NCBI RefSeq assembly: GCF_905475345.1
Contig: NC_066586.1
Span: forward strand, 13,113,400-13,177,399
Source: Vespula vulgaris
Taxonomy: Eukaryota > Arthropoda > Insecta > Hymenoptera > Vespidae
Direction of reading: 5' to 3'
Length of the DNA: 64,000 nucleotides
Below the pieces are notes generated by a model, which saw only the letters and a list, made by a program, of their open reading frames with translations, did not search any database and was not told where the DNA came from. Shown piece after piece: positions 48,558 to 60,808 of this stretch (its first letter is position 1; the number at the start of each line of letters is the position of its first letter). A program made the position numbers and the translations under genes.

Positions 48558-49063
48558 GAAATTCGACGATATATACGAGAATGCGTGTATTCACGTAAAA
48601 CTAGTTTCAAACTAAAATTCATTTAACTAATTTATTTCATGTGGGTAACTCTACCGTCAGTACAGCACAATAGCGAGTAGTCTAGGAACGTCCGAGAAAA
48701 CTTTTGGACAATAAAAAAAATAAAATAAAATAAAAAAGCAAGGAATAGAAGGTGTAAGCTTGAGAACCATGTGAGAGCTTTGGTTTTTTCACGCAAGAGG
48801 CATTTTTCTCACACCTCTTAGTAAAAGGATTTTATAGCGTCACCGAATATCCGATTATGCGAGTCGTATAAACTTTTATCCGAAACTTTTAATTTTTAAT
48901 ATCGAATAATTCTTATATAACAAATAAAGATAAGATATTGGATTAATCTTTGGAAGAATGTTGGAAGGAGGATGATGAACAATATGACAAGTATATCTTT
49001 TTTTTTATTTCATTACCAACAGTATTCTTACATCATGCCGAAACAATGTATAGTGTCTATATC

Positions 49064-49106
<43 letters not shown>

Positions 49107-49271
49107 GTATATAATTATTAATAATCGTTTATAGCAATAAGTAGTCTGTAATAGGCGAGTCTGTAGATGTTTAAACAAGTTTTAGGTACGCATTATTTCG
49201 GTTTATTTTTCATTGAAATTCCACCGTCGTAAAGTGCAATGTCGATCCTCGATACATACAACATATGTACT

Positions 49272-49305
<34 letters not shown>

Positions 49306-49316
49306 TGTACGTATGA

Positions 49317-49320
<4 letters not shown>

Positions 49321-49364
<44 letters not shown>

Positions 49365-49397
49365 GTATATATATATATGTATGTATGTATGTATGTA
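49321..49397. repeat. TA tract flanked by ATGT tetramers
   Basis: ATGT repeats, starting at 49277, lead into about 20 TA units and then back to ATGT repeats, so the two sides mirror each other. Open frames here are Tyr-Ile or Tyr-Met-Cys-Val runs only. Confidence 0.9.
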
Positions 49398-49587
49398 TAT
49401 CTCGATTAACGAAGCCCAACGTTCGATCGATTATTGCATTATATAGTAAACACGTTAAATCTCTGTCTTTCTCTTTCCCTCTTTCTCTCTCTCTCTCCTT
49501 TTCTCTCTTATTTACTTAGAATTTAAGGAAATTTCTCGTGTCCCTTGAGCTTTGCGTTGTTCATATGGTCGCGTTAAAGAATAGAAG

Positions 49588-49706
49588 TAGAGCAACAGTA
49601 CCAGTACCAGTACCAGTACTAGCATCAGCACTAGCACTAGCACTAATACCAGTACCAGTACCAGTACCAGTAGTAGCAACAGCAGTAGCAATAGTAATTG
49701 CGTATG
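49588..49706 (+). repeat. ACCAGT hexamer array
   Basis: ACCAGT units at 49598-49617 and 49646-49670 sit around variant units (ACTAGC, ATCAGC, ACTAAT) and grade into AGTAGC/AGCAAC triplet-like sequence. It is not the TTAGG insect telomere motif. Confidence 0.85.
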
Positions 49707-51106
49707 TCGAGGCGTATACGTGTTGGTCCGTAACGAAAAGGAAGATTTCTGCCTTATCTCAACGATTAACCTCGATTTCCAGGACGTACCGTGAGAGACC
49801 GCGGGAAAATTGAACGGTCGCCTGGAGGATAACGATCGATCCTCATACATACATATATACCTCTGGCAGCTAGCGAAAACTCAAACGAGTCAGTAGGGAC
49901 ACATGGAACACATTCCATTTTTGCATTTTCCCTTCATACGAGGATGGAAGGAAAGAAAAGGAAAAGGTACATGGCCTTTTCGGGGTGGGACAGATTAAAC
50001 GGGTTAGAGGATAATCTTTTCGAGCTAGGAGAAAAAAGAAATTGCCTGAGTGCTGAGGGGGATGAGAGTTGAGACTAGCGAGACTGGCAAAGCGGGATGG
50101 TGGGACGAGAGGAGGAGGAGGAGGAGGGGGAGGAGGAGGAAGGAAGGAAGGTTGTGAGAGAGAAAGAGAGGGAGATAGGTAGGTAGAAAACTTTCCATTC
50201 TCCACGTGCTACCGTGAATTTTAATTTTATCATTTGCAAGAGAACGGACGAGATAATCAGCACTTAATGGTTCTTGCGACAAGAAAGGAACGTATTTTTT
50301 TTGTTGCGCTCACGAAAATTAACGTTCTGATTCTTCTCTCCCTTTTTCTCTCCTTTCTCCTTTTTCTTCTTTTTCGTCGATTTTCTTTTTTCTTTTTTTT
50401 TTCTTTTTTTATTTTTTTATTTTTTTATTTTTTTCTTTCGTCGAGATTGGAGCTATCGAGAAGAAGATCCTTTTAATTTTTTAATCGTTTCTATTATTTT
50501 ATCTCTGCATATATATATATATATATATGTATGTGTGTTCGTGTATATGCGTGTAAAGAGTCTAGTATACTTGAGCGTTTTAATGTTGTGATTTTTCTCT
50601 GTCTCTTCTCCTTACGTTTTGTTTTAATTGTAGATATATTTTGTTGGCATTGTGTATATTCTTTTTTTCTTTTTCTCTTTCCGTCTTTCTCTTTCGTTAA
50701 CTATATCTTACCTCCTTCTAACAAGGCATGACAACTACGACACTATGAGAATGAAACAATTCCTTTTTTCATCACCATGACACACGACATTTCGGTGCCG
50801 AATATTTAATTTTTAACTACGTTTTTCACGACACGGTAGATCCTCTCGAGATCGTAATCGTGATAATCTTCTTACATGATATATATATGCATATATATAT
50901 ATATACATGTATATATACATATATATATATATATATCTTTAATTAAGTTTAGATTAATTCTAAACGAGTTACGAAGTTTTCTTTCCTTTTTTTTTTTTTT
51001 TATTTTGGATAATTTCGCGAAATATTCAGAAATTTTTGTTCCTTCGCGCATTCCATGAACTTTCTTCCCCCACTTTTTTTTATTTTCTTTTTTTATCAGC
51101 ATCTTC

Positions 51107-51159
<53 letters not shown>

Positions 51160-52079
51160 TCTTTTTTTTTTCTTTTTCACATTCTTTTCACGGACAAAGT
51201 AGAAAACTAAGGATAGCCGGAGCAGGCTTCTTTATTGTATACATATTCGATTATCGGTGGAGCATAGATAGATCGTCGTTCGCATAATTTCCACGCGAAA
51301 AAATCGACATTCTTCATTCGCTCGAGAAAAGAAGTTTTTCGTTGGGAATAACATGTATGTCTCTTTGTATGCGTGTATATATACGTGTTTTCCTGAAAAA
51401 AGAGGGAAAAAGACGAAGCACAGAAAAATTGGACCGTTCGATATATATCGAAGTATGTGAGATATATCGTGATCGTAGAGAATCGTTTAGGAGCTTTTAG
51501 GATACGTATATACATAATATAATATATTAATATATATATATATATAATATAATATTCGGGGATGATGTGAACACATCGAGCGAGCTCAAGGTCGCGCTCG
51601 CGATGGACCGTCGCGCACGAAAAAATCGTGTTTGGGATATGTTTACGTACACGAGGAGTTTGCGTGTATGTGTGCGTGTCTCGTTATTTTCTTCTTTCTA
51701 CCTTTATTTGTTTATTTGTTTATTTATTTATTTATTTCTTTTTTTTTGTTGATTTTCTTTTTTCCCTTTTCTCTCTTCGTTTCTTTATTTTCTGTTTTTC
51801 TTTACCGGACAAAAATGTCCCTCGGAATATTTGTGACGCGAAAAAGATTTCACGATGATCCGCGCGAAAAATCGAGGTAAAGGACGATGACGATGACGAT
51901 GAAATTTTTATTATTTTTTTTTTCTTTTGTTTGTGTTTTTTTTCTTTTTTTTTTTTCTTTTTTGGTTTTCGAAGAAAAAAGATATCCACGTGTACGCGTT
52001 AATAATCTTCCTCCGAAGGATAATCAAATAGAGACTTTGACAATTCGTAGTTGGTTGCGGCGATGTTTTCTCTCCTTTC

Positions 52080-53903
52080 TCAGCAATGATATGCATAGAA
52101 GATCGAGGCTAAGAGCCAGAACACTCCGGACCCGTAGAACTTGGAGTCTGTACCTTCGACTCCGTTTCTACCAGGTCGTTTGCGTTTCGATTTCGATTTG
52201 GCCCGTCGTTTGCGAGAATAGATCGCATTCGTCGAGTTTGTCGGTGATTCGATGTTGCAGTAACTCAGATCGCAGCAACTTATGCAGATCTGTAACGAAT
52301 GAAATTCATGGAGCTCTTTAAGATTTCAATTCTTTTTTTCCTCCCACCCGTTTTTCTCATATATATATATATTTTATTTATTTATTTATTTATGTTTTTG
52401 TTTTTGTTTTTTTTTTATCGTGGAACGTCGAAATAGATATCGTATGTATTTCCGCACCTGCTGCGTGTCTACCGGAATACAACCGACGGAGGATGGGCCG
52501 CATTCCGCGCTACTTGCACAGCTTTTGCTCACCTGTGGCAGAAAAGTTTGAAAAGATTGAAATAAGTAACTCTTATTCCGAGCTAACTTTTAAACGAGCC
52601 ATTCGAATAATCTATGTTAGGGAAACGAGTAATGGGACTTTGTTAATCGTTAACTTCGAACTTTGCCGAGAGTTGTTAAACGATCGGAACGATTCAGAGA
52701 ATTCTCGAGTAAGAAACATGGACAGCCTAGAAAAATAAATAGATAAATAAATAAATGAAGATAAAGGGAGAATGAGATAGATAGATAGATAGATAGAGAT
52801 AATATTTGAAGTAGAGTAAATTAGTGGTATAATATTTAATGAGAACGTAGCAAAAACGTGATAATATAAAGTTGAAATCATTTCGAAAAGGACATTGACT
52901 TTGAAGTATCATGGTAAAAGTAGAACGATTGATAGGGTCAAGTAGAAAATGAAATTTGCTTGCCAAGACGCTGTTCCCTCGACTATCCAAAATGTGCAGG
53001 GATCGGCAGAAGTCACGGCCGCCCGCCGGACATGGTGTATCTATCGCCCATTCGTTGCACATCTATGGAAAAAATACGAATAGAGAGCTATTAAAGAGAA
53101 ACAGGTGAAAAAGGGACAAGTGAAATATCACGAGATATTATATTTTAAGTCTTATACGTTTCATTATTAATAATAATTATTATTAAATAGTCATTATTAT
53201 TATTATAATTAAAGAGAGAGAGAGAGAGAGAGAGAAGGGACAAATTCACAGAATGCCCTTGGAATCCGTTTTTAATTATTCATATCTCTTGTTCTTTTCT
53301 CTCTCTCTCTTTCTTTCTCTTTCTCTTTCTCTTTCTCTTTCTTTTCTTCTTCTTTTTTTCCTTTCCTTTCTCTTCTATTTTCTTTTTTACTTTGATGAAA
53401 AATTACGAGAAGGAACGAAAGTGAAGAATCGCACCGCGCAAAGGAAAAACGGTACGCCGCGTCGTAGGCAAGTACGCGACGACTAGACTAGCTCTTTTGT
53501 GTTTTCTGAATGGTACGTCCGAATAGAATATTCAATGAGACGATAATTTAAGCGAGGGTTGGACGGGGTAATGGAGCGAGCTATGTATATGCATGTATAA
53601 ATACGTTACTACTACTGATGTATATATTGTGCAGGTATATGTGTGTATGTGTTATACGCGCGTTAGGTATATTTTTTGGCGTTCACTTTTTCGGAAACGG
53701 AAAGGCTTGTGTACCGACGTGCGCGGAATTTATTCTGCCCGACGAAAGCACTCGGTGCAATCTACTCGGCTATAATTTCGTGTTTCCGATCGGCGATAGA
53801 AGAATCGCCAACTGGACCGATATTGGCAATTCTCCCTCGAGACAACTTGAGCGAAATAGAGAGAGGGAAAGAGAGAAAGATAGATAGATGGAGAGAGAAA
53901 GAG

Positions 53904-53944
<41 letters not shown>

Positions 53945-54874
53945 GGAGTAGTAATAGGAACTTGAAAGATAGAGAAAGAAAGAAGAGGTTTGGAAGCAAG
54001 AGGAAAGAAGGAAAGAGTTTAAAAGAAGTTGAAATCGATGCCACGACTCTCCTTCGATTTGGACGAAATTGTGCCTCCAAGCTGGCACACGATCGAGGCA
54101 TTAGGGACTCTTAAAGGAGAGTTTAATGGACTCGTCTATACCTGGTTGTCGCTGACGTTGACGCAAGTGTAGCACGTTAGACCTGAAACAATGGAAAAGA
54201 GATAAACGATAAGGAAGTGTTTATTAGATCATTTTCTTTTTGAGATATATCTATTTTTTTTTCTGTTTCTTTTTTTTCCTTTTTTTTTATGAAATTTATC
54301 GTCAAAATTTGTTTTTTACAAATAGAATTAAAAGAGAAATAGTATTGTTTGTTTTTTTTTCTTTTTTAGAAAAAAATCAAATCCGTTTTATTTCCAGAAC
54401 AATTAGTTTATATATATATATATAAAATAGATAATATTTGTTATTAATTTGATACTTTTTTCTTTTTGATCTATAAAAGTCAAATCTATATGATTACCAG
54501 AAAAATTTGTTTCATAAATAAATAAACAGTTTTGTGAATCACTGTTACTGGCAGATTTATCCACATGCGGTTGAGGCTATAACCTTGAACCCCGTAATAC
54601 AGGGGTTCCCATAGGACGCTATATAAATTTATATTATATAATAAATTTGATGTAGTATCTGGTTTGCCGGTATAGAATTTTTATTTTTATATTTGCAATT
54701 ATAATCTATTTTGGACAGTACATTTCTCAGTTTATCATTTGCATGAATTTTATTGAAACGAGAAAATATATGTTTTACATAATTAATTTATTTTAATGGT
54801 ACTCCAAGCAAAAATTTGTAATGCCTCAAGTCCGTTGATAGTTAAATTCCCAAGTGATTATTGTTTATGTCCAC

Positions 54875-54914
<40 letters not shown>

Positions 54915-56517
54915 CAGTTATTAATTCTATATTTGTTTATCTTATGATCGTTAAAATCGTTAAAAAGTATTAAAAAGAAAAATAATTTTTATTTTTTTTT
55001 TTTTTTTATTTTTTTTTTATATAAAGAAGAACATGTAGAATTTTTTAAATAATTTCTTTAATAAATAAATAATTAATTTTGCCAATTATCGTTCGTACAC
55101 ACGTATATATACATATATATGTCAGTTATTAATTTGATACATAACACCTGTTCGTTCAGTTTTCATCCATCGTATTCGTGATCGATTCTGTCGTGTTATT
55201 CTCGCGCGTTGGACCTTTTTTAATCCTCTCGTAACTAACGCTCAACGGGAATAAAAAAGAGGATCACATATATATCTATCTTATCGTATAGGATCGTTCA
55301 AAGCAAATAGTAGAATTTCCCAGAACTCTAAACTCTTGGTACGAGCTGAGTTTAGAACGACGCGACGGGTGCTGTGCTACCACCATTCGTTCGATCGTTT
55401 CTCTTTCACCATCTCGATTTTCCTTCGACAATCAATCCTCTGGTAGTTTAAACTTTCGATAATATAAAGTCGACAGGCAAACTGGAATACGAGGAAGAAG
55501 CCTGTTCCCCTTCAAAATAGAAATGGGACACGAAGTTTGGGACATTTTTCGGAACAATGGTGCGTCCTATCGTTTAGAATTATATAGAACTCGTGTGTGT
55601 GTGTGTGTGTAAAATCTTAATCTGTGTGTTCGCAATTTCTCAAAAACTCTGACTATTTTTGTCCGATCTAGATGAAATTTTATATAAGTGCTTTTTATGA
55701 TTCGACGGAAAGTTTAGGCTACTTAACTTGCGGAAATATTAGCTATAAAATTGGCTACAAGGTTTCAAACGAGTGAAAGAGAGAGAAATAAAGAAGGTCG
55801 ATATACGACCGACGTGAAATAAGAGGAGGTCGAGGCAAGTTGATGTTTTCCAGTTTTTAATTTTTGCAACAATTTAAAATTTGCTAAAAGCGTAATTCTT
55901 CGCTATCGAGGTTGTTAACTAAAAACTTATATAGTAAAACATACTAACGTAATAACATACTAGTTAAATGTTTAAATTGCATTCTACTTTTTTTTCTTTT
56001 TTTTTTTTTTTCAACATAAAGTTTCACTCTTTTTCATAAATTATTACATGTAGCATCAATTAAACTGAAATGTTTTATATCCAGATAGAACCTTAGTTTT
56101 CCTCACAAAGGTACGATCCAATTAAATAACCATTCAAAATGCCAAACGAAACATTAATATTTATTTTATTTTTATTCATTATTTCTGTTTGTAATCCTCT
56201 ACATACCTTCCTCAATATCGAATTCGAAACTGTTTATTAAAAGTTGTAACGTAACTTAAAATAACATTATGCGTACTCACTAAATTTGTTTTACCATTCT
56301 CTACATTGTTATTAAAAAGAAGAAACTAATAATGGTTCGATTTAAAACAGTCATGGTGATCTTGCTTTTTTATGGAAAAAAGAAAGCGTTTGACCAATTA
56401 TTATTATTGTCATTTATAGCCGGTTAGAAACTATTAAATTACTCTCGATGATTTTTTTTTTTTTTGTTAATTTATAGTAAATTCCTTAAAAATCGTGGTC
56501 GTTATTATATGAACAAA

Positions 56518-56549
<32 letters not shown>

Positions 56550-56712
56550 TTTTTATTTTATTTAAACTAACTTTTATAAAGTTGTTATGCATTTTCATTA
56601 TTTATAGCAATAAATTATTTGGATTGATAAATTACGCATCGTTATGCGGTTGTATATATGCGAAAATTCAAAATGAGAGGAGTAATAATACAGGAAATGC
56701 AAGAAGAAACGA

Positions 56713-56746
<34 letters not shown>

Positions 56747-59700
56747 ATTTTGCGCATGCGTAACAATCATCATTTGTTCCAACATTTCCACCACTTCCCA
56801 TTACCATCTGTTAGGTAGTTTGGTTTTCTTTATTGACGCTTTACTTGGTTTGCTTACCAACCATTAAAATGAAATTCTCGGAGATCCAACAACAAACGTG
56901 TTGCGCGGTAAACTTAGGTCAAAAATTATTCACGTTTGTTTACAATGTCAAATTATCGTGGTAGCTCAGAGAAATAATATATCAGTTGCATTACAACGTA
57001 TTTAGAGCGTATTACAAATGCAATTACGTAATTGCGTTCAAATTAATTTCTACTTAACATAAATATATGTGCACATAATCTTTCCTTATAACGGATTATT
57101 ACTTGCTAGAGTGAATGTGACAAATCAAAATCAATATTCTTTCATTGTTCAATTCATCTTCTTGTTTAATTCCATTTCTTAAATCGCTTAATAATATTTT
57201 GAAAAAAAATAGTGTGTTTTAGTTTGATCTATGCATAAAATTAAAAGTGTATCTATCACGAGCGATTTTTAAATTACATAGATTCGCAATAATAATTCTA
57301 GATTCTAAAGAAGAAAAGAGTGAATACTTTGTTATTAGAGATATTTATAAATAGTAAAAAAAAAAATAAATAAAATAATTAATTCTCTTCAATTGTTGTA
57401 AATTTAACAAGTGATTGATAAAGTATTTCTAAGTATGATAATTTATAAAAACAAATTAATGATATTTGTCATCGCGTTATATCCAAACAGTTGGACTCCT
57501 GCTTTTCTGGCCATATAATTAAAGTAACGTTTATAGAATCCTGTTTTACCGATCATTAATAGCAGATTTCTGAACAGCATAGGAATAATAATAATAACAG
57601 GATCAAATAGTACCGAATAGGGTCAATTAGGATCAAATAGAATCGAATAGGACCGAATATGACCGAATAAGATCGCCGGAGATAACCGAAGATATTCGAA
57701 GACCCTAGACTCAAACAAATCTCAAACAAAACTAGAGACAAAACACTGGATGAAACCTCGGACAAAATCCCAAACACAACTCTAGACTAAATCCCAGATA
57801 ACATCCTGAGTCAAGCCGAGCCGAGTTTAACCGAGTTTAACCGAATCTAAACGAGCTGAATCAAGTCGCCTAAAATAACATTTGACTCGAGTCGATCCGT
57901 TCGATTCGATCCGAAACAAACCAGATCCTTCTACCTATCCGATTCGATCGACCAGCCTTGTTTGGTCCTGTTCAGTCTTATTCGATCCTGTTCGGTTTTA
58001 TTCCATCTGTCTGATCTTATTATGTTCTCTTCAGTCTTGTTCAGTCCTATTCGATCCTATTCAGTCTTATTCCATCTATTTGATCCTATTATATTCTCTT
58101 CAATCCTATTCATTTCTGTTCAAATATATTCAATCTTCTGCGATCCTATCCGATCCGGTCTCATTTTATTTAATTCTATTTGTTCCTATTCGATCCTATC
58201 CGATCCTATTCGTGTTTACTCGATCCTTTTTCGGTCCAGTTCGTCCTTCTATTCAGTCCTATTCTGTCTTGTTCTTTCCTCTTTGGTTTTATTTGATCCT
58301 ATTTTGTCTCGTTCGATCCGTTTGGATCCTACTCGAATATATTCGATCCTCTTCTATTTGGTCCTATTCGATCCTATTCGGTCCTATTCGGTCCTATTCG
58401 GTCCTATTCGGTCCTATTCGGTCCTATTCAATATTACTCGATTTTATTTTATTCTCTTGAATCCTTTCTTGTCCTCTCCTGAAACTTACTATTAACGATC
58501 GATAAATCAGAATTCTATTAACGCAGGACTTAGTTGGTCGGCTATAAAAGCAGGACTCTAATGTTACCAAACTGCTTGGCTGTAATTACCCTGACGAATC
58601 ATCTTTAAAAGTCATTAACGTGTTCTTTTTTTTATTAGTTACCATGTTTAGAAGTAATTTTTTAATGATGTTTAGAAGTGATTTATTAATTACTTGTTAA
58701 ATTTATAACAATCGAAGAGAATTAATTCTTTTATTTATTACTTGCTATTTGTGAAGTTCTTTGATGACGTCGAAGTAATTTTTTTTTTTCTTTTTTTTTT
58801 CCCGTGAATACTTTGAATTATCGTGAATTTATGCAATTGAAACATCTCTCGTAAACGATATCTTGGGAAATGGTCGACACATCGATAATACGATTTAACG
58901 CTCTATGTCATTCTATATTTTATATACAGGAAATCGTTATATGAAAACATATCCATATAAAAATATGAAGAATATAAATAAAGTAACAAAACGTATGTAC
59001 CTCATTTTCAAATGATTCATTAAGAAATCAAACTAGTTCTGAATATAATATTTTATATATCACGTTTTACGGATTGAGAAGTCGACCCGGAATATTTAAT
59101 TTTTTTCCATGAGAATGAAAAGGATTGAACAACAACTGCTATTGTCAGCGTACATATACGTACGTCCTATCGTAGTAAATAGATAAACAATAAAATGAAA
59201 ATATCTAATACTGCTCGAGTTACGTATACACAATGTCCAGATAATTTCAATTTATCAACTAGTCTCGGAAAGCTAGTTGAGGAAATTGTGGTTGCACTAG
59301 AAATACATTGATTGAATGATTTTCTCATTGTCACTTGTGATTTGTGATCTGTGTTTCATGTTCCATGCACCATGTTTAGTATTCCGTATTCTGTGTTTCG
59401 TGTTTAGTGTTTCGTATTCTGTATTCCGAGATTCGTAGTCGGGTGTTTTGTGTTCTTTGTAAACACGATGTTTTCTACGGATCCACGTTTGAAATTCGAC
59501 CGCGGCAAAAAATTATATTTCGTAAATTTCAACGGATTTCGATTTTCTAAAGCACGGATAATATTTTTGATGCAAACTTTTGCACTTTTCCACAAACAAT
59601 CGGCTGAAAAAATTACTTTATATTTCGAATCGCGTATAATCTGAAGTAGTGGAAATTCTTGATACATTATTACGAAAGAAAATGATATAAAAATGTTCTT

Positions 59701-60065
59701 TTAAATCTTAACCACTTGTCATGCTTGACAGCAATATATATCTATATATATATTTATTTATTACGGAGAAATATATATATATGTATATATTTATCAGAAA
59801 GAGAGAAATTGGAAGAGAAACAAAAGAGATTTATAGAAGGTTAGACGAATTGTGGGTCTCGATCAAAAGGATAAACTTGAGTTAGTCGAAGAAATCATAG
59901 GTCCATTTCATTTCCCCCTTGTTATGTATTTCTTCAAGAGTTCGAAGAGGAGTTCAACTTCATTCCATCGCTAGGTGCTTCGTTTTCTTCTCTCGTTCTC
60001 AATTTCTTTTGATATAGACTATATATATACACATATATATTTGGTTCACGGTATATATATACACA

Positions 60066-60105
<40 letters not shown>

Positions 60106-60257
60106 AGTATATACTCACGATAGATGTCTTCCTCATCCGTGGCTATTCCCTTCAGGCCGTTCTTCTGTTTCGTCTCTTCTTTCCCGTTTCCAGATTGGAC
60201 GTTTCTGCCGCAAGTTTCCGCAGCCAGGAGCAGCCCGACCATCACCCACGTGATCAT
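52080..60257 (-). CDS. GPI-anchored Ly-6/uPAR-domain protein
   Basis: Five exons (60119-60257, 54142-54182, 52964-53062, 52458-52532, 52080-52289) join in frame to 187 residues. A hydrophobic signal (about 1-15) is followed by a charged linker. The LU domain runs from LTCYTC (48-53) to ICISCCDLSYCN (119-130) with 12 cysteines, including the family CC-x4-CN end. After it come a sequon (Asn136), a basic cluster and a hydrophobic C-terminal tail of about 14 residues, typical of a GPI signal. Insect members such as quiver/sleepless, boudin and crooked act at the cell surface in channel control or septate junctions; which one this matches is not decided. Intron 1 is 5.9 kb. Intron 3 appears to use a GC donor (52962-52963). 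A weak alternative GT donor six bases upstream would remove two residues. Confidence 0.9.
54587..54608. repeat. Short perfect hairpin
   Basis: GAACCCC at 54587-54593 pairs with GGGGTTC at 54602-54608 around an 8-base loop, in otherwise AT-rich intron. It could be the end of a decayed element. Confidence 0.5.
57584..58470. repeat. Degenerate 10-base minisatellite with an inverted partner
   Basis: From about 57950 to 58470, TCCTATTCGG-like units repeat with a 10-base period, becoming exact at about 58378-58428. From about 57595 to 57672 the same unit runs in the opposite sense (CGAATAGGAC type). The spacer 57690-57900 has its own loose repeats (ACAAAA-, CCGAGTTTAA-like). Because 10 is not a multiple of 3, all frames cycle through the same phrase, so the long open frames (about 190 codons) are a by-product. 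Confidence 0.9.
59330..59445. repeat. Degenerate short-unit array (TGTTTCGTGTTTAGTGTTTC type)
   Basis: Roughly 8-11-base units related to TTCTGTGTTTCG, TTTAGTGTTTCG and TATTCTGTATTCCG recur about ten times. The style resembles the 10-base array 1 kb away but with a different core. Confidence 0.6.
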
Positions 60258-60757
60258 TCCTCACATCTCTGTAATCATTGATAAAGAGAATAGATCGGAA
60301 AGAAAGCTTCTTTAAATTTCCTTCCTTCTCTTTTTTCTTTTGCTTTTACTCTTTTCGTTTCTCTTTTTCTCTTTAATTTTACTTATCGAAAGTCTATCTC
60401 ATTTCTTGTCGTTTTATTTCGTAGATTTTTAATTCGATCGAAATTAGATGATTATCATCGCTATCATTGTTAACTATTTCAAAAGTTTATAATACTCTCG
60501 TGTTATTTCCAAAGACGTGTTAAAAGAGCGAGAAAAAGTGCTTCTGAGATCGTAAAAAACGTGAGTTCATAGATTTTTCATCGGAACTCTTGATCGACGG
60601 TATCGTAAAGTATACCTTAGGTATACGAGATTCGTAGGAAACTATTGGAATCCTTGGGGTTGACTGGAATTTAAAAATTAATAGAATAAATTTAGCGACA
60701 CGCGTGCCAGGACTTTAAACAAATTTCATTATCTATCTTTACCGTAGTCTTATTTCT

Positions 60758-60759
<2 letters not shown>

Positions 60760-60804
<45 letters not shown>
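60760..60804 (+). repeat. GA dinucleotide repeat
   Basis: About 22 uninterrupted GA units. Confidence 0.95.

Positions 60805-60808
<4 letters not shown>

Larger units (their letters stand above)
46710..52079. other. Mostly noncoding region between Nmt and the Ly-6 gene
   Basis: Apart from the weak plus-strand candidate, I see no exon. Contents are TA tracts (46842-46867, 49069-49100, 49321-49362), a degenerate minisatellite (47730-48170), GA and TAGA repeats (48401-48557), ATGT tetramers (49277-49320 and 49378-49397), a hexamer array (49588-49672) and a CT tract (51112-51155). The 3' UTR of the Ly-6 gene likely occupies part of 51.2-52.0 kb. Confidence 0.5.
54183..60118. other. Ly-6 gene intron 1
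   Basis: An AT-rich intron with a TG tract (54893-54915), CT tract (56518-56540), GA tract (56721-56747), the large 10-base array (57584-58470), a second degenerate array (59330-59445) and an AC tract (60061-60100) just inside the donor. No nested gene is supported. Confidence 0.7.

Noticed and set aside
49210..49519. YIYIYIY and YVCMYVCM frames
   Set aside because: TA and ATGT repeat translation only.
55590..55760. Possible decayed transposon near the TG tract
   Set aside because: Only a vague compositional impression; no terminal repeats or coding motif were found.
57882..58495. Plus-strand open frames of 177 and 192 codons rich in FDPIRSYSVLF
   Set aside because: They are translations of the 10-base minisatellite. 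All frames cycle the same phrase, and there is no start context or flanking domain.
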